From Oscillospiraceae bacterium (lineage in GTDB: Bacteria; Bacillota; Clostridia; Oscillospirales; Acutalibacteraceae), in assembly GCA_015066085.1 (NCBI GenBank), contig SVPA01000010.1, positions 1-49,426 on the forward strand: DNA of 49,426 bases. The letters are read 5' to 3'. This document shows positions 34,009 through 42,138 of this stretch, piece after piece. The position numbers and the translations under genes were made by a program. The first letter of the stretch is position 1, and each line of letters starts with the position of its first letter. The notes below the pieces were generated by a model, which was not told the DNA's origin, did no database searches, and saw only the letters and a program-made list of their open reading frames with translations.

Positions 34009-34592
34009 AATATGTTCTTGGTCTTACCGGTCCTACGGGTGCGGGAAAATCAACCGCCTCAAAAATTGCCGAGGAAAGCGGATTTTATGTAATTGACTGT
34101 GATAAACTTACAAAAGAGGTTTATAAAAAAAGTCAGGTGCTAAAAGCCATAAAAAACGCTTTCGGCGAAGAAGTTTTTTCTGAAAATCTTAAACTGGACC
34201 GCAAAAAACTTGCTGAAAAAGCCTTTTCTTCAAAGGAAAACACCGAACTTTTAAATAAAACCGTTTTACCCTTTATCTTGGAATATATTAAAGAGAAGAT
34301 AAATGATTGTCAAAACGAAAAAATACTTCTTGACGCCCCAACCCTTTTTGAAAGCGGCGCAAACGCTCTTTGTAACGATATCTGTGCCGTCCTTTCCCTG
34401 GAGCAAAATCGTTTAAACCGAATAATCTCTCGTGATAATATTACAAAAGAAGATGCTCTGCTGCGTATGTCGGCGGCAAAAAAAGATGAGTATTATAAAG
34501 CGAGAACACAGCACATAATATATAATGACGAGAATGAGGAAAACTTTAAAGCCGAATTTTCCCGTCTTTTAATGAAACTTGGAGGAAACTGA
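34005..34592 (+). CDS. coaE: Dephospho-CoA kinase
   Basis: Last step of coenzyme A synthesis: phosphorylates the 3'-OH of dephospho-CoA. 195 residues with P-loop GPTGAGKST (9-17), the VIDCDKLTKEVY substrate segment, and LLDAPTLFESG. ATGA overlap with the previous gene indicates coupling. Confidence 0.94.
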   Translation: MKYVLGLTGPTGAGKSTASKIAEESGFYVIDCDKLTKEVYKKSQVLKAIKNAFGEEVFSENLKLDRKKLAEKAFSSKENTELLNKTVLPFILEYIKEKINDCQNEKILLDAPTLFESGANALCNDICAVLSLEQNRLNRIISRDNITKEDALLRMSAAKKDEYYKARTQHIIYNDENEENFKAEFSRLLMKLGGN

Positions 34593-34593
34593 T

Positions 34594-35991
34594 ATGTCAG
34601 AGAAAACTGCTAGTCAAAAACTAAAAGAAAAACTTTTTATCAACAAGGAAAACGGACTTAAAAATATTGACGACAAAAAACTCGAGGAGATTAACCGTTT
34701 TTGCGAAGGCTATAAACAGTTTTTGGCTGAGGGCAAAACCGAACGAGAAGCCGCTTTAACCGCTAAAACTATTGCAAAGAAAGCGGGTTTTGAACCCTTT
34801 GACCGCAATAAGAAATATAAAGCAGGGGACAAGTATTTTGTGGATAACCGAGGAAAGACGGTTGCCTTTGTTGTTGTCGGCAAAAAATCGGCAGAGGAAG
34901 GTCTTAAAATTACCGCCGCACATATTGACTCTCCGAGAATTGATTTAAAACCCAACCCGCTTTATGAGGACAGCGAACTTGCTCTTTTCAAAACCCACTA
35001 CTACGGTGGAATTAAAAAATATCAGTGGACGGCAATGCCTTTAGCGCTTCACGGAGTCTTTGCTAAAAAAGATGGAAGTGTTATTGAGGTTAATATCGGC
35101 GAAGACGAAAACGACCCTTGTTTTGTTATAACCGACCTTTTGCCCCACCTTTCTCAAGAACAGGTTAAGCGTACCCTTTCCGAAGCAATCAAGGGCGAAG
35201 AACTCAATATTCTTATTGGCTCACGCCCCTTTAAAGATGACAAGGGAAGCGAACTTGTAAAACTTAATATAATGGCAATCCTTAATGAAAAATACGGTGT
35301 TACCGAGGAAGATTTCCTCTCTGCTGAACTCGAATGTGTTCCCGCCGCAAAACCCCGTGATATCGGCTTTGACCGCAGCCTTATCGGTTCTTACGGCCAC
35401 GACGACCGTGTTTGTGCCTATCCCGCCCTTATGGCAATTTGCGAGATAGAAAGCCCCGAACAAACAGCTATTGCTATCCTTGCCGATAAAGAAGAGGTTG
35501 GCTCGGACGGTAATACCGGACTTAACTCCGATTTCTTGCGCTTTGTTGTCCGAGACCTTTGCGAAAATATGGGTGTGGATTATACGGTAGCGCTTAGAAA
35601 TTCAAAATGTCTTTCTGCCGATGTAAATGCCGCACTCGACCCAACCTTTAAAGATGTTATGGAGCCTAAAAATGCCGCAAAAATCAATTATGGCGCTGTA
35701 ATAACCAAATATACCGGTGCCCGTGGAAAAAGCGGAACTTCCGACGCCTCGGCTGAATATGTAGCCTATGTCAGAAATATGCTTGACAAGGCTGGAATAG
35801 CCTGGCAAACGGGTGAACTCGGTAAGGTTGATTTAGGCGGCGGCGGTACCGTTGCAATGTATATTGCAAATATGGGCGTTGATGTTGTCGATTTAGGCGT
35901 TCCCGTTCTCTCAATGCACGCCCCCTTCGAAGTTGTTTCTAAATTCGATGTTTTTGAAACCTACCGCACAATGTACGAATTTTGCAAATAA
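34594..35991 (+). CDS. M18-family aminopeptidase
   Basis: 465 residues. Zinc aminopeptidase with AAHIDSPRIDLKPNP (first His/Asp ligands), DKEEVGSDGNTG (catalytic Glu pair), and the late HAPFEVVSKFD His. Removes N-terminal, often acidic, residues from peptides in the cytoplasm. An upstream TTG (34579) lies before the ribosome site GGAGG (34581-34585); ATG 34594 is the start. Its stop overlaps the azlC start. Confidence 0.93.
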   Translation: MSEKTASQKLKEKLFINKENGLKNIDDKKLEEINRFCEGYKQFLAEGKTEREAALTAKTIAKKAGFEPFDRNKKYKAGDKYFVDNRGKTVAFVVVGKKSAEEGLKITAAHIDSPRIDLKPNPLYEDSELALFKTHYYGGIKKYQWTAMPLALHGVFAKKDGSVIEVNIGEDENDPCFVITDLLPHLSQEQVKRTLSEAIKGEELNILIGSRPFKDDKGSELVKLNIMAILNEKYGVTEEDFLSAELECVPAAKPRDIGFDRSLIGSYGHDDRVCAYPALMAICEIESPEQTAIAILADKEEVGSDGNTGLNSDFLRFVVRDLCENMGVDYTVALRNSKCLSADVNAALDPTFKDVMEPKNAAKINYGAVITKYTGARGKSGTSDASAEYVAYVRNMLDKAGIAWQTGELGKVDLGGGGTVAMYIANMGVDVVDLGVPVLSMHAPFEVVSKFDVFETYRTMYEFCK

Positions 35992-36683
35992 TGAAAAATC
36001 TATTAAAAACAGTTTTCATTAAAACCCTGCCTGTAATGACGGGGTACATAGCCCTTGGAATCGGTTTTGGAATTCTTCTTTCCGAAACCGGACACGGAAT
36101 TTTTTGGTCGGTGTTAATGGGTGCGCTAATCTATGCGGGTTCAATGCAGTATGTTGCAATAAATCTTATAACCGGCGGTGCGTCACTAATCACTACCGCA
36201 CTGACCACCCTGTTTATAAACGCCCGTCATCTTTTTTACGGTATTTCAATGATTGAAAAATATAAGGGTACAGGTGCAAAAAAACCTTACCTTATATTTG
36301 CTTTAACCGATGAAACCTATTCGCTGCTTTGCGGTGACGATTATCCTGAAAATGCAGAAAAAGGCAAGTATCAACTTGCCGTTTCTGTTTTTAACCATAT
36401 TTATTGGGTTTTGGGTTGCGCTCTGGGTTCGGTAATAGGTCAAACCATACCCTTTAATACTGCGGGAATAGAGTTTTGTATGACCGCCCTTTTTGTGACA
36501 ATTTTTGTTGAACAGTGGATTTCATCTAAAAAACATTTACCCGCTTTAATCGGACTTTTGTCTTCGGTAATATGTCTTATTATTTTTGGGGCAGATGCCT
36601 TTTTAATACCAACAATGGTGCTGATTTCTGTTCTCCTTTTTGCCTTTAAACCAATCTTGCAAAAGGAGTATAAAAATGACTGA
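35991..36683 (+). CDS. azlC: AzlC-family branched-chain amino acid export subunit
   Basis: About 230 residues with seven or so membrane helices. The start KTVFIKTLPVMTGYIALGIGFGILLSETG and the INARHLFYGISM segment are typical AzlC. With AzlD it exports branched-chain amino acids or analogues. The ATG overlaps the peptidase stop (TAATG), so an aminopeptidase and an amino acid exporter are coupled, a sensible pairing for overflow of peptide-derived amino acids. Confidence 0.92.
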   Translation: MKNLLKTVFIKTLPVMTGYIALGIGFGILLSETGHGIFWSVLMGALIYAGSMQYVAINLITGGASLITTALTTLFINARHLFYGISMIEKYKGTGAKKPYLIFALTDETYSLLCGDDYPENAEKGKYQLAVSVFNHIYWVLGCALGSVIGQTIPFNTAGIEFCMTALFVTIFVEQWISSKKHLPALIGLLSSVICLIIFGADAFLIPTMVLISVLLFAFKPILQKEYKND

Positions 36684-37002
36684 TACTCAACTTTTGTTAA
36701 CCGTTTTGGTAATTGCCGCGGTTACGGCTGCCCTCCGTTTTATCCCGTTTTTTGTCTTTTCTTCGGGCAAAAAAACTCCTGATATAATTTTATATCTTGG
36801 TAAGTTCTTGCCCTATGCAATAATGGCAATGCTTGTGGTTTACTGCTTAAAGAATGTAAATGTCCTTGCGTTTCCTTTTGGTCTGCCCGAACTCATAGGC
36901 GTTTTGGTAGCGGTTTTGCTTCATCTTTTAAAAAGAAACACCCTTTTAAGTATTATTGGATCTACCGCCTGTTATATGTTGCTTATTCAGTTCGTTTTTT
37001 AA
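36676..37002 (+). CDS. azlD: AzlD-family branched-chain amino acid export subunit
   Basis: 108 residues, four membrane helices, small partner of AzlC. AAAGGAG is 8 bases before ATG 36676, which overlaps the azlC end; the longer frame from 36640 lies within azlC and is not used. LRFIPFFVF and GLPELIGVLVAV are family-like. Confidence 0.9.
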   Translation: MTDTQLLLTVLVIAAVTAALRFIPFFVFSSGKKTPDIILYLGKFLPYAIMAMLVVYCLKNVNVLAFPFGLPELIGVLVAVLLHLLKRNTLLSIIGSTACYMLLIQFVF

Positions 37003-37007
37003 CTCTA

Positions 37008-37358
37008 TTATAACATTCGTTTTAGTTTTTTAAGAACCGAAGTTTCAATTCTTGAAACATAAGACCTTGATATACCAAGTATTCCTGCAACCTCTCTTTG
37101 AGTAAGTTCTTTTTTACCGCCTATTCCGTATCTCATTTTTATTATTTCTTTTTCTCGGTCGTCAAGCTTTGTTTCAAGAAGCACCCGTAATTTTTCAAGT
37201 TTCATCTTCTTGTCAATCTCGTCTGCTATGTTTATGTCGTCGGCAACAACATCGACAAGGGTAAGCGCATTCCCGTCTTTGTCGGAATCAATAGGGTCGC
37301 CAAAATGTAAATCTTGTGCCGACTTTTTATTTGCTCTAAAATACATTAAAACCTCGTT
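37008..37358 (-). CDS. sigK: SigK, C-terminal half (gene split by the intervening element)
   Basis: Codes for the last 115 residues of the mother-cell sporulation sigma factor. It starts (by homology) at EVLMYFRANKKSAQDL and includes FGDPIDSDKDGNALTLVDV, LDDREKEIIKMRYGIGG and the region 4 helix-turn-helix TQREVAGILGISRSYVSRIE. The reading frame continues upstream to 37634 only as antisense of another gene, without a ribosome site or SigK-like sequence. The break at 37357-37359 corresponds exactly to the end of the N-terminal half at 44303-44305. Joined, codons read Ile-Glu-Asn-Glu-Val-Leu, as in Bacillus SigK. It is not expressible until the element is excised. Confidence 0.95.
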   Translation of the reverse strand, partial: NEVLMYFRANKKSAQDLHFGDPIDSDKDGNALTLVDVVADDINIADEIDKKMKLEKLRVLLETKLDDREKEIIKMRYGIGGKKELTQREVAGILGISRSYVSRIETSVLKKLKRML

Positions 37359-37380
37359 TGCTACTTTGACCTCAATGACA
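37357..37380. other. Left attachment junction of the element
   Basis: Core TTT (37357-37359) followed by the element-side arm 37360-37380. Read on the opposite strand, this arm starts TGTCATTGAGGT, against TGTCATTCAGGT at the right end. Confidence 0.85.
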
Positions 37381-37388
37381 CATCTTTC

Positions 37389-37841
37389 GTGGTCTTTGAT
37401 AATAGCGGAAAACCAATGCTCCACTTTGTTTACCCCTTGCGAACTATCAGCGACGATGCCACTATCGGTGAGAAGATTGCTTTTTACCGAAAGAAAAGGA
37501 ATCTGTTTGGCAACGACCTTGCAAACCTTATCGGCATTGACAGAGTAACAATGATACGATATGAGAACGACCAACTTGATTGCCCTTATGATGTGATTAT
37601 CCGCATATCTGAGGCACTCAATGTGGACAGGCATTTGTTAATGGACGAATACCTGCAGTTCATAGACTATCCCTACTCTGTATTCATAAAGCAACGACGA
37701 AAGGAGTTGCATTTGCGACAATGCGACCTCGGTGAGCAAGTCGGAGTTACAAGGCGACAGGTGGAAAAGTGGGAGCACGGGGTCTGTATGTTGCCGAAAG
37801 ACAGGTATCATAAACTCAAAGAGATTCACTTTATCCCATAA
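37389..37841 (+). CDS. Two-HTH (XRE) regulator, 5' end separated by integration
   Basis: 150 residues in the integrated state. Two tandem Cro/CI-type helix-turn-helix domains: GEKIAFYRKKRNLFGNDLANLIGIDRVTMIRYEN (about residues 26-60) and FIKQRRKELHLRQCDLGEQVGVTRRQVEKWEHG (about 98-130). No ribosome site fits GTG 37389 or ATG 37416. The frame is open leftwards to the att core, with protein-like sequence (CYFDLNDTSFVV). In the excised circle it joins in frame to 44278-44304, giving an ATG with AAAGGAG and a 169-residue product, or a fusion to the whole recombinase. It may thus be fully expressed only after excision. Candidate controller of the element's genes. Confidence 0.75.
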   Translation: MVFDNSGKPMLHFVYPLRTISDDATIGEKIAFYRKKRNLFGNDLANLIGIDRVTMIRYENDQLDCPYDVIIRISEALNVDRHLLMDEYLQFIDYPYSVFIKQRRKELHLRQCDLGEQVGVTRRQVEKWEHGVCMLPKDRYHKLKEIHFIP

Positions 37842-37843
37842 GA

Positions 37844-37877
37844 AAAATCGGTGGTGCTTGGTTGCACCACCGATTTT
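37844..37877. terminator. Bidirectional terminator after the HTH gene
   Basis: A perfect 14-bp stem (37844-37857 against 37864-37877), TTGGTT loop. T-runs on both strands are short. It overlaps the stop of the convergent 57-residue gene by one base. Confidence 0.75.
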
Positions 37878-38050
37878 CATTGCTTTTCCTTAAGTAATTC
37901 ATCAACAATCTTGATTTTGTTACCCGAACTGGTTTCGAGTTTAGAGAGGTATTCGCGCATAATCATTATCCTGTAGGTAGCCATGTCTTCTATCAACTTT
38001 GACCTATCTTCTTCGCTGTTCGGGTAATGTATGACCGCTTTAAAAGCCAT
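37877..38050 (-). CDS. 57-residue protein of the element
   Basis: A small gene of 58 codons including stop, starting MAFKAVIHYPNSEEDRSKL and ending IVDELLKEKQ. It looks all-helical with a charged surface. AGGGGG lies 6 bases before the ATG, and a consensus-like promoter (38163-38191) lies 110 bases upstream, so it should be made in vegetative cells while the element is integrated. No family recognised. Size, charge and constitutive promoter would suit a recombination directionality factor, repressor or antitoxin; none can be claimed from sequence. Confidence 0.75.
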   Translation of the reverse strand: MAFKAVIHYPNSEEDRSKLIEDMATYRIMIMREYLSKLETSSGNKIKIVDELLKEKQ

Positions 38051-38162
38051 AAATTAGCCCCCTGTGAAAAGATATTCAGTTGTAGAAAGTCTTATGCGTA
38101 TATCTTTTATCTAGTGAGGGTAAGTCGTTCTCCGTTTGAAGATTTCATACAAAAGTGTCCAA

Positions 38163-38191
38163 AGTATACGAGATTTTTTTCATTTTGTCAA
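38163..38191 (-). promoter_or_regulatory. Promoter of the 57-residue gene
   Basis: Minus-strand TTGACA (complement of 38186-38191), 17-bp spacer, TATACT (38163-38168). One mismatch from consensus. The 100-nt leader contains an AAAAGATAT/ATATCTTTT stem-loop. Confidence 0.8.
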
Positions 38192-38221
38192 GAGCAGACG
38201 GGCACCTATTGAAAACTTTTT

Positions 38222-38263
38222 AAAAAAGCGCACAAAACGGACTATAGTCATTGCCATAGTCCG
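38222..38263 (-). terminator. Terminator of the lipoprotein gene
   Basis: An 8-bp GC-containing stem (38238-38245 against 38256-38263) followed on the minus strand by TTTTGTGCGCTTTTTT. Confidence 0.65.
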
Positions 38264-38275
38264 CTTTGCATTACT

Positions 38276-40156
38276 CTAATATGTTATTGTTTTCGTTGCA
38301 GTTGCTTCGTTTCCGCTTGAATCCTTAACATATACCTCTACCCTGTATTCGCCACTTGCCTTACGTACAGTTATTGAGTCTCCGCTTGTCTCAGAAACTA
38401 ATGTGCCGTTGTAGTACAGTTTTAATACGCAAGTAGTATAGTTGAGCGACCCGCCGCTTTTGCTCATACTAGCAGTAACAATTCCATACATCTCACTACC
38501 AGAAATCTCAATGCCGTCACTAATATGTGCAGAAACTGTCAGTGGCGTCTCAGTCACAGTTATCTTGCAGGTTGCAGTATGTCCGCCAACTTTGCTTGTC
38601 GCTGTAAGTATAGCAGTTCCTTTGCCCACCGCTTTAACGGTTCGCCCACTTACAGTTGCAACAGAGGCATCACTACTTGTCCAGGTAACACTTTGGTCTG
38701 TTGTTGTTTGTGGAAGAACCATTGCATAAAGTTTTTCTGTTTCACCAACTTTTAAGTTAATGTCGGTCTTACCTGTGATTTTTATGGCATTCCTATGGAA
38801 TCTCTTCGTTCCATTGCTATTAGATATAGTTAGAACACCATTATTGACCTGTATTCCGTATTTGTCCCAATTATTCTTTCTTGCTGCATACAGTCTTACA
38901 TTACCGCTTCCGCTTGTTGCTAGTGTGTTTATGTTAAAGTTCCGCATAGATATTTCAATATAATCACCTAATGCGCCTAAATCTTGTCGCTTGTAAAAGT
39001 ATATGTATGAATCAGGATTACCTTCCATATACCACTCAGCATCAAGTGCGATACTTTTATAGCAAGTATCATCGTACATAGTAATACTGCCTTTATCCCG
39101 AACAAACTGCTTTCCACCTAAATAAATACAGTTCTCACCCAGTTTCAGATTATGCTTTTCTATCTCCTTTTGCCAAGACTGTGGGTCACACATAATTTGA
39201 AAACCACTACTCCAATAATCTGTCGACGGATTCTCAACGAACGCATCGTAGGGATATATCGTATACGGAGAAACAGGCGAACTCACGCCTGAGGGTATTG
39301 CAATATTGAACGCATCCAAACTAAGGGATGCCCAACCGCCGCTTTCATATATATTATAGAGGTAAATATACACATCAGCATAACCCTTCAAGTACCATGT
39401 TCCTTCATATGGGAGCATTGTTTTTTCGTAATCAAGGGTATTTTGAGTTGTATTACCCGATGTTTCTGGTGGGGTTGTATCAGGCGTTGTTGTTTCATTA
39501 GTGCCTGTGGTTGTATCGGGTGGAGTTGTTTCATTAGTACTGGGGGGTGTGGTCCCATTTGTGCTAGGGGTTGTATCGCTTGAATCACCATTAGGTTTGG
39601 TATCGGTAGGGTTTTGAGAGCCGTTAGGTTTTGTGTTAGTGCTTGGCTTCTCTGTTTCGGGCGTCGTTTCTTCAATCTCCCACGTTGCAATTAAAGTGAT
39701 GTCTTCACTCACAGTAGATGAAAAATCAAATCTAACGTCCCCAAAAGTCCAACCAACAAACTTGTAACCTTGCTTTTGTGGAATAGGGGGCTCTGTCATA
39801 GTGCCGCCCTTTATAATTTCAACAAGACCCATATCTTGCCCATTCTGATAATCAAGTGTGATATGAACGACCTCAACTCCTTGATTCATTTCATAGACGG
39901 CAATGAGCGTTATGTTATTAGTAACAGGAGTCTCAAAATTGTATGGTGTTCCATCTAATTGCCACTCAATAAAGGAAAAGCCCTCTTTTTCTGGATTGGT
40001 TGGCCTTGTTGCACTTTGACCTGCCTCAATAGTTTGACTTTCGATAGTTGTGCCACCCGAACTATCAAAAGTAATGGTAACCATGTCCTGGTTCTTGTTG
40101 CAAGCACTCATGCTCACCAGCGTTACTATGACCAAAACAATAGACAGAATTTTTTT
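38276..40156 (-). CDS. Secreted lipoprotein with InlB B-repeats and a bacterial Ig-like domain
   Basis: 627 residues. Lipoprotein signal peptide MKKILSIVLVIVTLVSMSAC with the acceptor Cys20. Two InlB B-repeats (Listeria-Bacteroides repeats) at about 27-95 and 95-165, each ending in a W-containing TLIAVYE/TLIATWE strand. A Thr/Pro-rich spacer covers about 165-245. Then come two related domains with GTWYLKGYADVYIYLY and AEWYMEGNPDSYIYFY, and a Big_2 Ig-like domain (about 465-550: DINLKVGETEKLYAMV to ATCKITV). It is a cell-surface adhesion or binding protein. GGAGG precedes ATG 40156; the longer frame (40204) runs through the RNA terminator. It is cargo of the sigK element, preceded by a structured RNA. 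Confidence 0.88.
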   Translation of the reverse strand, partial: KKILSIVLVIVTLVSMSACNKNQDMVTITFDSSGGTTIESQTIEAGQSATRPTNPEKEGFSFIEWQLDGTPYNFETPVTNNITLIAVYEMNQGVEVVHITLDYQNGQDMGLVEIIKGGTMTEPPIPQKQGYKFVGWTFGDVRFDFSSTVSEDITLIATWEIEETTPETEKPSTNTKPNGSQNPTDTKPNGDSSDTTPSTNGTTPPSTNETTPPDTTTGTNETTTPDTTPPETSGNTTQNTLDYEKTMLPYEGTWYLKGYADVYIYLYNIYESGGWASLSLDAFNIAIPSGVSSPVSPYTIYPYDAFVENPSTDYWSSGFQIMCDPQSWQKEIEKHNLKLGENCIYLGGKQFVRDKGSITMYDDTCYKSIALDAEWYMEGNPDSYIYFYKRQDLGALGDYIEISMRNFNINTLATSGSGNVRLYAARKNNWDKYGIQVNNGVLTISNSNGTKRFHRNAIKITGKTDINLKVGETEKLYAMVLPQTTTDQSVTWTSSDASVATVSGRTVKAVGKGTAILTATSKVGGHTATCKITVTETPLTVSAHISDGIEISGSEMYGIVTASMSKSGGSLNYTTCVLKLYYNGTLVSETSGDSITVRKASGEYRVEVYVKDSSGNEATATKTITY

Positions 40157-40175
40157 CATAGTCAGTCCTCCTAAT

Positions 40176-40320
40176 AAAAAAGTGCGTCTCATTAAGAGAC
40201 GCACCGAAAAATGCTTCCCTCAATGTTGCTACACATCTGCACAAAGTCAGGGAGAGAGAATACATTTTTACCAAATAGTATTCCCCCAACAATGTGCATA
40301 TTCAGATGTGTAGCAACAGT
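40176..40320 (-). ncRNA. Structured RNA, copy 1, upstream of the lipoprotein gene
   Basis: Minus-strand RNA of about 145 nt beginning just after a good promoter. Its base is a perfect 14-bp stem (40304-40317 against 40225-40238), then an inner GCACA/TGTGC stem (40293-40297, 40239-40243), then a core with TTGGGGGAATACTA, TTGGTAAAA and GTATTCTCTC. CTCCCT in the core (40249-40253) can pair with AGGGA (40216-40220) after the basal stem, a possible pseudoknot. The motif GGGAAGCATTTTTCGG leads into a terminator (stem 40182-40190 against 40196-40204, six T). It is 20 bases from the lipoprotein gene. Copy 2 at 46196-46362 shares all of these. A cis-acting riboswitch/attenuator or independent sRNA; family not recognised. 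Confidence 0.75.
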
Positions 40321-40349
40321 ATTGTACCACAAGGTTCTTTATTTTTCAA
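40321..40349 (-). promoter_or_regulatory. Promoter of structured RNA copy 1
   Basis: Minus-strand TTGAAA (complement of 40344-40349), 17-bp spacer, TACAAT (40321-40326). The predicted start falls at the foot of the basal stem. Confidence 0.75.
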
Positions 40350-40509
40350 TGTTTTCTTTTCTTGATTAATTACAAAAATGATATTACGATATAGATACTC
40401 CTATTTATATTGTACTGGTGGAATGAAAAAACGGTGGATATTACATTTCCAATGAGGAATATCGAACTGCACACATAAGAAAGCAAAGCCCCTGTTTTGT
40501 TTACGACGG

Positions 40510-40539
40510 GCGGGCTCCTAGATCTAGGAGCCCGCTTTG
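40510..40539 (+). terminator. Perfect palindromic hairpin, likely plus-strand terminator
   Basis: GCGGGCTCCTA (40510-40520), GATC, TAGGAGCCCGC (40525-40535), then TTTGTCTTTT. No plus-strand gene precedes it within 2.6 kb. It may insulate the integrase side from antisense transcription or end an unrecognised short RNA starting near 40400. Confidence 0.55.
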
Positions 40540-41025
40540 TCTTTTACCTTTTCTTGATTTTCCGTGAAAAGTACGTCATGCTGTGTTTAGGTTAATTATA
40601 TTTATGCAGGAGCAATCTTATAAAAACGAAGGAGGAATATACAGCAGTCTTTGAAATGTACACACGCGAAAATCACACACAACACAGCGATATGTTACAC
40701 CACGACCAACTGTAAACGAGATTCAGGTGCAGCATATCGGGCTCAATCTTAATCGCCATTATCGTGGGCGATTGGTTGAGCACGACCGACGGCAGTCGGT
40801 TTATCGGCGGCACGATACCGCTGTTTTGGGGTAGAGGGTGCCTCGGCACCGTCGCCTTTTGACTGAACGATAACGATATTTTTTAGGGTGCTCGCATTGG
40901 CGACCACCCTAAACCCCCGCTTACTCAAGTCCGCTTTAACGGGCGGACACAGGGCGGATGTAAGACAGACGCCCAATGTTCGCCCGACAAAGCGGACTAT
41001 TCTTTCAGAAAGGAGACAAAAACGA
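40540..41025. other. Gene-free, GC-richer stretch with small hairpins before the integrase
   Basis: No gene is convincing here. GAAGGAGG at about 40630 is followed by an ATG (40657) only 20 bases later, so the 18-codon frame there is doubtful. Small inverted repeats include ACCGAC-GGC-AGTCGGT near 40786 and GGTGCC-TC-GGCACC (40837-40850). Base composition is visibly richer in G and C than the sigK flanks. Hairpins next to a tyrosine recombinase could be an att, nick or replication site of a nested element; this is speculative. Confidence 0.4.
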
Positions 41026-41907
41026 ATGTCAAAGAGTTTATTTTACCAATTATATTCAGCAACTGTGTTCGTCCCTCACTTTGATAAGCACAGCGACAAG
41101 GCCGACAAGCAGTCGGACAATTCTCATATCGTGAAGTCGCTCGCCGCTAAAAAGGCTCTCAACGAGTTCTCCCACGACTTTGCAGGCTTCATCCGTTCGG
41201 AGTACCACATCAAACGGGTTGCCGACATCACCCCTGCTATGTGTCAGCACTTCATAGACACAAAGCTTGAGTCTGGAGTCAGTTCCGAGACTGCCCACAC
41301 CTATCGCAGTTACCTTGCAAAACTGGAAAAGTGTGTTTTAAGAGCATACGGAGCAAGGGTCGATTACTCCGTAACCATTGACGAGAGCAAGGTGCAAAAC
41401 ACAGATACAATCAAGCAGTATTCATTCACCAAAGAGGAAATGGAGCGGATACTGGATGCACCACGCCCCTCTGCGAGCCTGAACGCACTCAAGTTCGCTT
41501 ATGCGACGGGGGTAAGGGTAAACACCTTGGAACGGCTGGAAGTCCGTCATATCAACTTTCAAAAGGGCGAGGTACTTATCTACAAGGACAAGGGGTCTAG
41601 GTCAAGAGTCCTTCCTCTGGACGAGCAGACCGCCAAACTACTCCGTGAGTGTATCAAGGGGAAGAATCCGCAGGACAAGGTCTTTGGGGTTAAAAAGGAC
41701 TCGGTCAACAAGTATCTCCGTCGCCGTTGTGAAAAATTGCACATCACCACCCCCGACGGTCGGACAAAATCGGGCGTCCACTCTATCCGCAAGTTGTGGG
41801 CCGAAGAGCACTGCAAAGTGCACGGCAAGGAGGCGACCCTCAAAGCACTCGGCCACGGCGAACAGCGCGAGGAATTGTGGAAAGTCTACACGGGGAGCAA
41901 AAAGTGA
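41026..41907 (+). CDS. Tyrosine recombinase (phage-integrase family)
   Basis: 293 residues. N-terminal SAM-like DNA-binding domain (about 40-115) and catalytic domain with a full set of active residues: Arg164 in ATGVRVNTLE, Lys187/189 in YKDKGS, His252 and Arg255 in VHSIRKLW, His277 in LGHG, and nucleophile Tyr288 in WKVYTG. AAAGGAG is placed for ATG 41026; the extended frame from 40888 has no ribosome site. It has no arm-binding domain, so it resembles simple recombinases that act on dimers or cassettes. Its role beside a serine recombinase in the same element is unclear: circle monomer resolution, or a remnant of a nested element. Confidence 0.9.
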   Translation: MSKSLFYQLYSATVFVPHFDKHSDKADKQSDNSHIVKSLAAKKALNEFSHDFAGFIRSEYHIKRVADITPAMCQHFIDTKLESGVSSETAHTYRSYLAKLEKCVLRAYGARVDYSVTIDESKVQNTDTIKQYSFTKEEMERILDAPRPSASLNALKFAYATGVRVNTLERLEVRHINFQKGEVLIYKDKGSRSRVLPLDEQTAKLLRECIKGKNPQDKVFGVKKDSVNKYLRRRCEKLHITTPDGRTKSGVHSIRKLWAEEHCKVHGKEATLKALGHGEQREELWKVYTGSKK

Positions 41908-41917
41908 TTTCCGCTCC

Positions 41918-41968
41918 ATAAGTTATTAATTAATATACTTACTTAAGATATTAATATTAATAACTTAT
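41918..41968. repeat. Inverted repeat after the integrase gene
   Basis: Perfect 13-bp arms ATAAGTTATTAAT (41918-41930) and ATTAATAACTTAT (41956-41968) in a very AT-rich 230-bp gap. Without a T-run it is not a standard terminator; it could be a protein-binding or unwinding site. Confidence 0.5.
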
Positions 41969-42138
41969 ATAAAGTTAATTGCTATTCACCTTATAGTAAG
42001 ATAATAGGCTAATTGTCTTAAACATAGGTAAAAGATACTTTCGTAAATAGGTTAATAATTATTATCTTCTTTTCTTGACATTTTGAAAAAAATGTATTAG
42101 TAGGTTTATTTACAATATTAACGAAAGGTGGTTTTTAT

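Noticed and set aside
37210..37548. 112-codon plus-strand frame across the left att site
   Set aside because: Antisense to the SigK C-terminal half and out of frame with the HTH gene; no ribosome site.
37359..37634. Upstream extension of the sigK C-terminal half on the minus strand
   Set aside because: It is antisense to the HTH gene, unlike any sigma factor, and lacks a ribosome site; the real continuation is at 44303.
40157..40204. 16-codon extension of the lipoprotein before its signal peptide
   Set aside because: It runs through the RNA terminator hairpin; the ATG at 40156 has GGAGG and gives a proper lipoprotein signal.
40657..40713. 18-codon frame after GAAGGAGG near 40630
   Set aside because: The start is 20 bases from the ribosome-like site and no closer start codon exists; kept only as a remark.
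40749..40976. 75-codon minus-strand frame before the integrase gene
   Set aside because: TTG start without a ribosome site, overlapping the upstream extension of the integrase frame; composition follows local GC skew rather than a protein pattern.
40888..41025. 46-codon N-terminal extension of the integrase
   Set aside because: No ribosome site at 40888, whereas AAAGGAG fits ATG 41026; the extension is not integrase-like.
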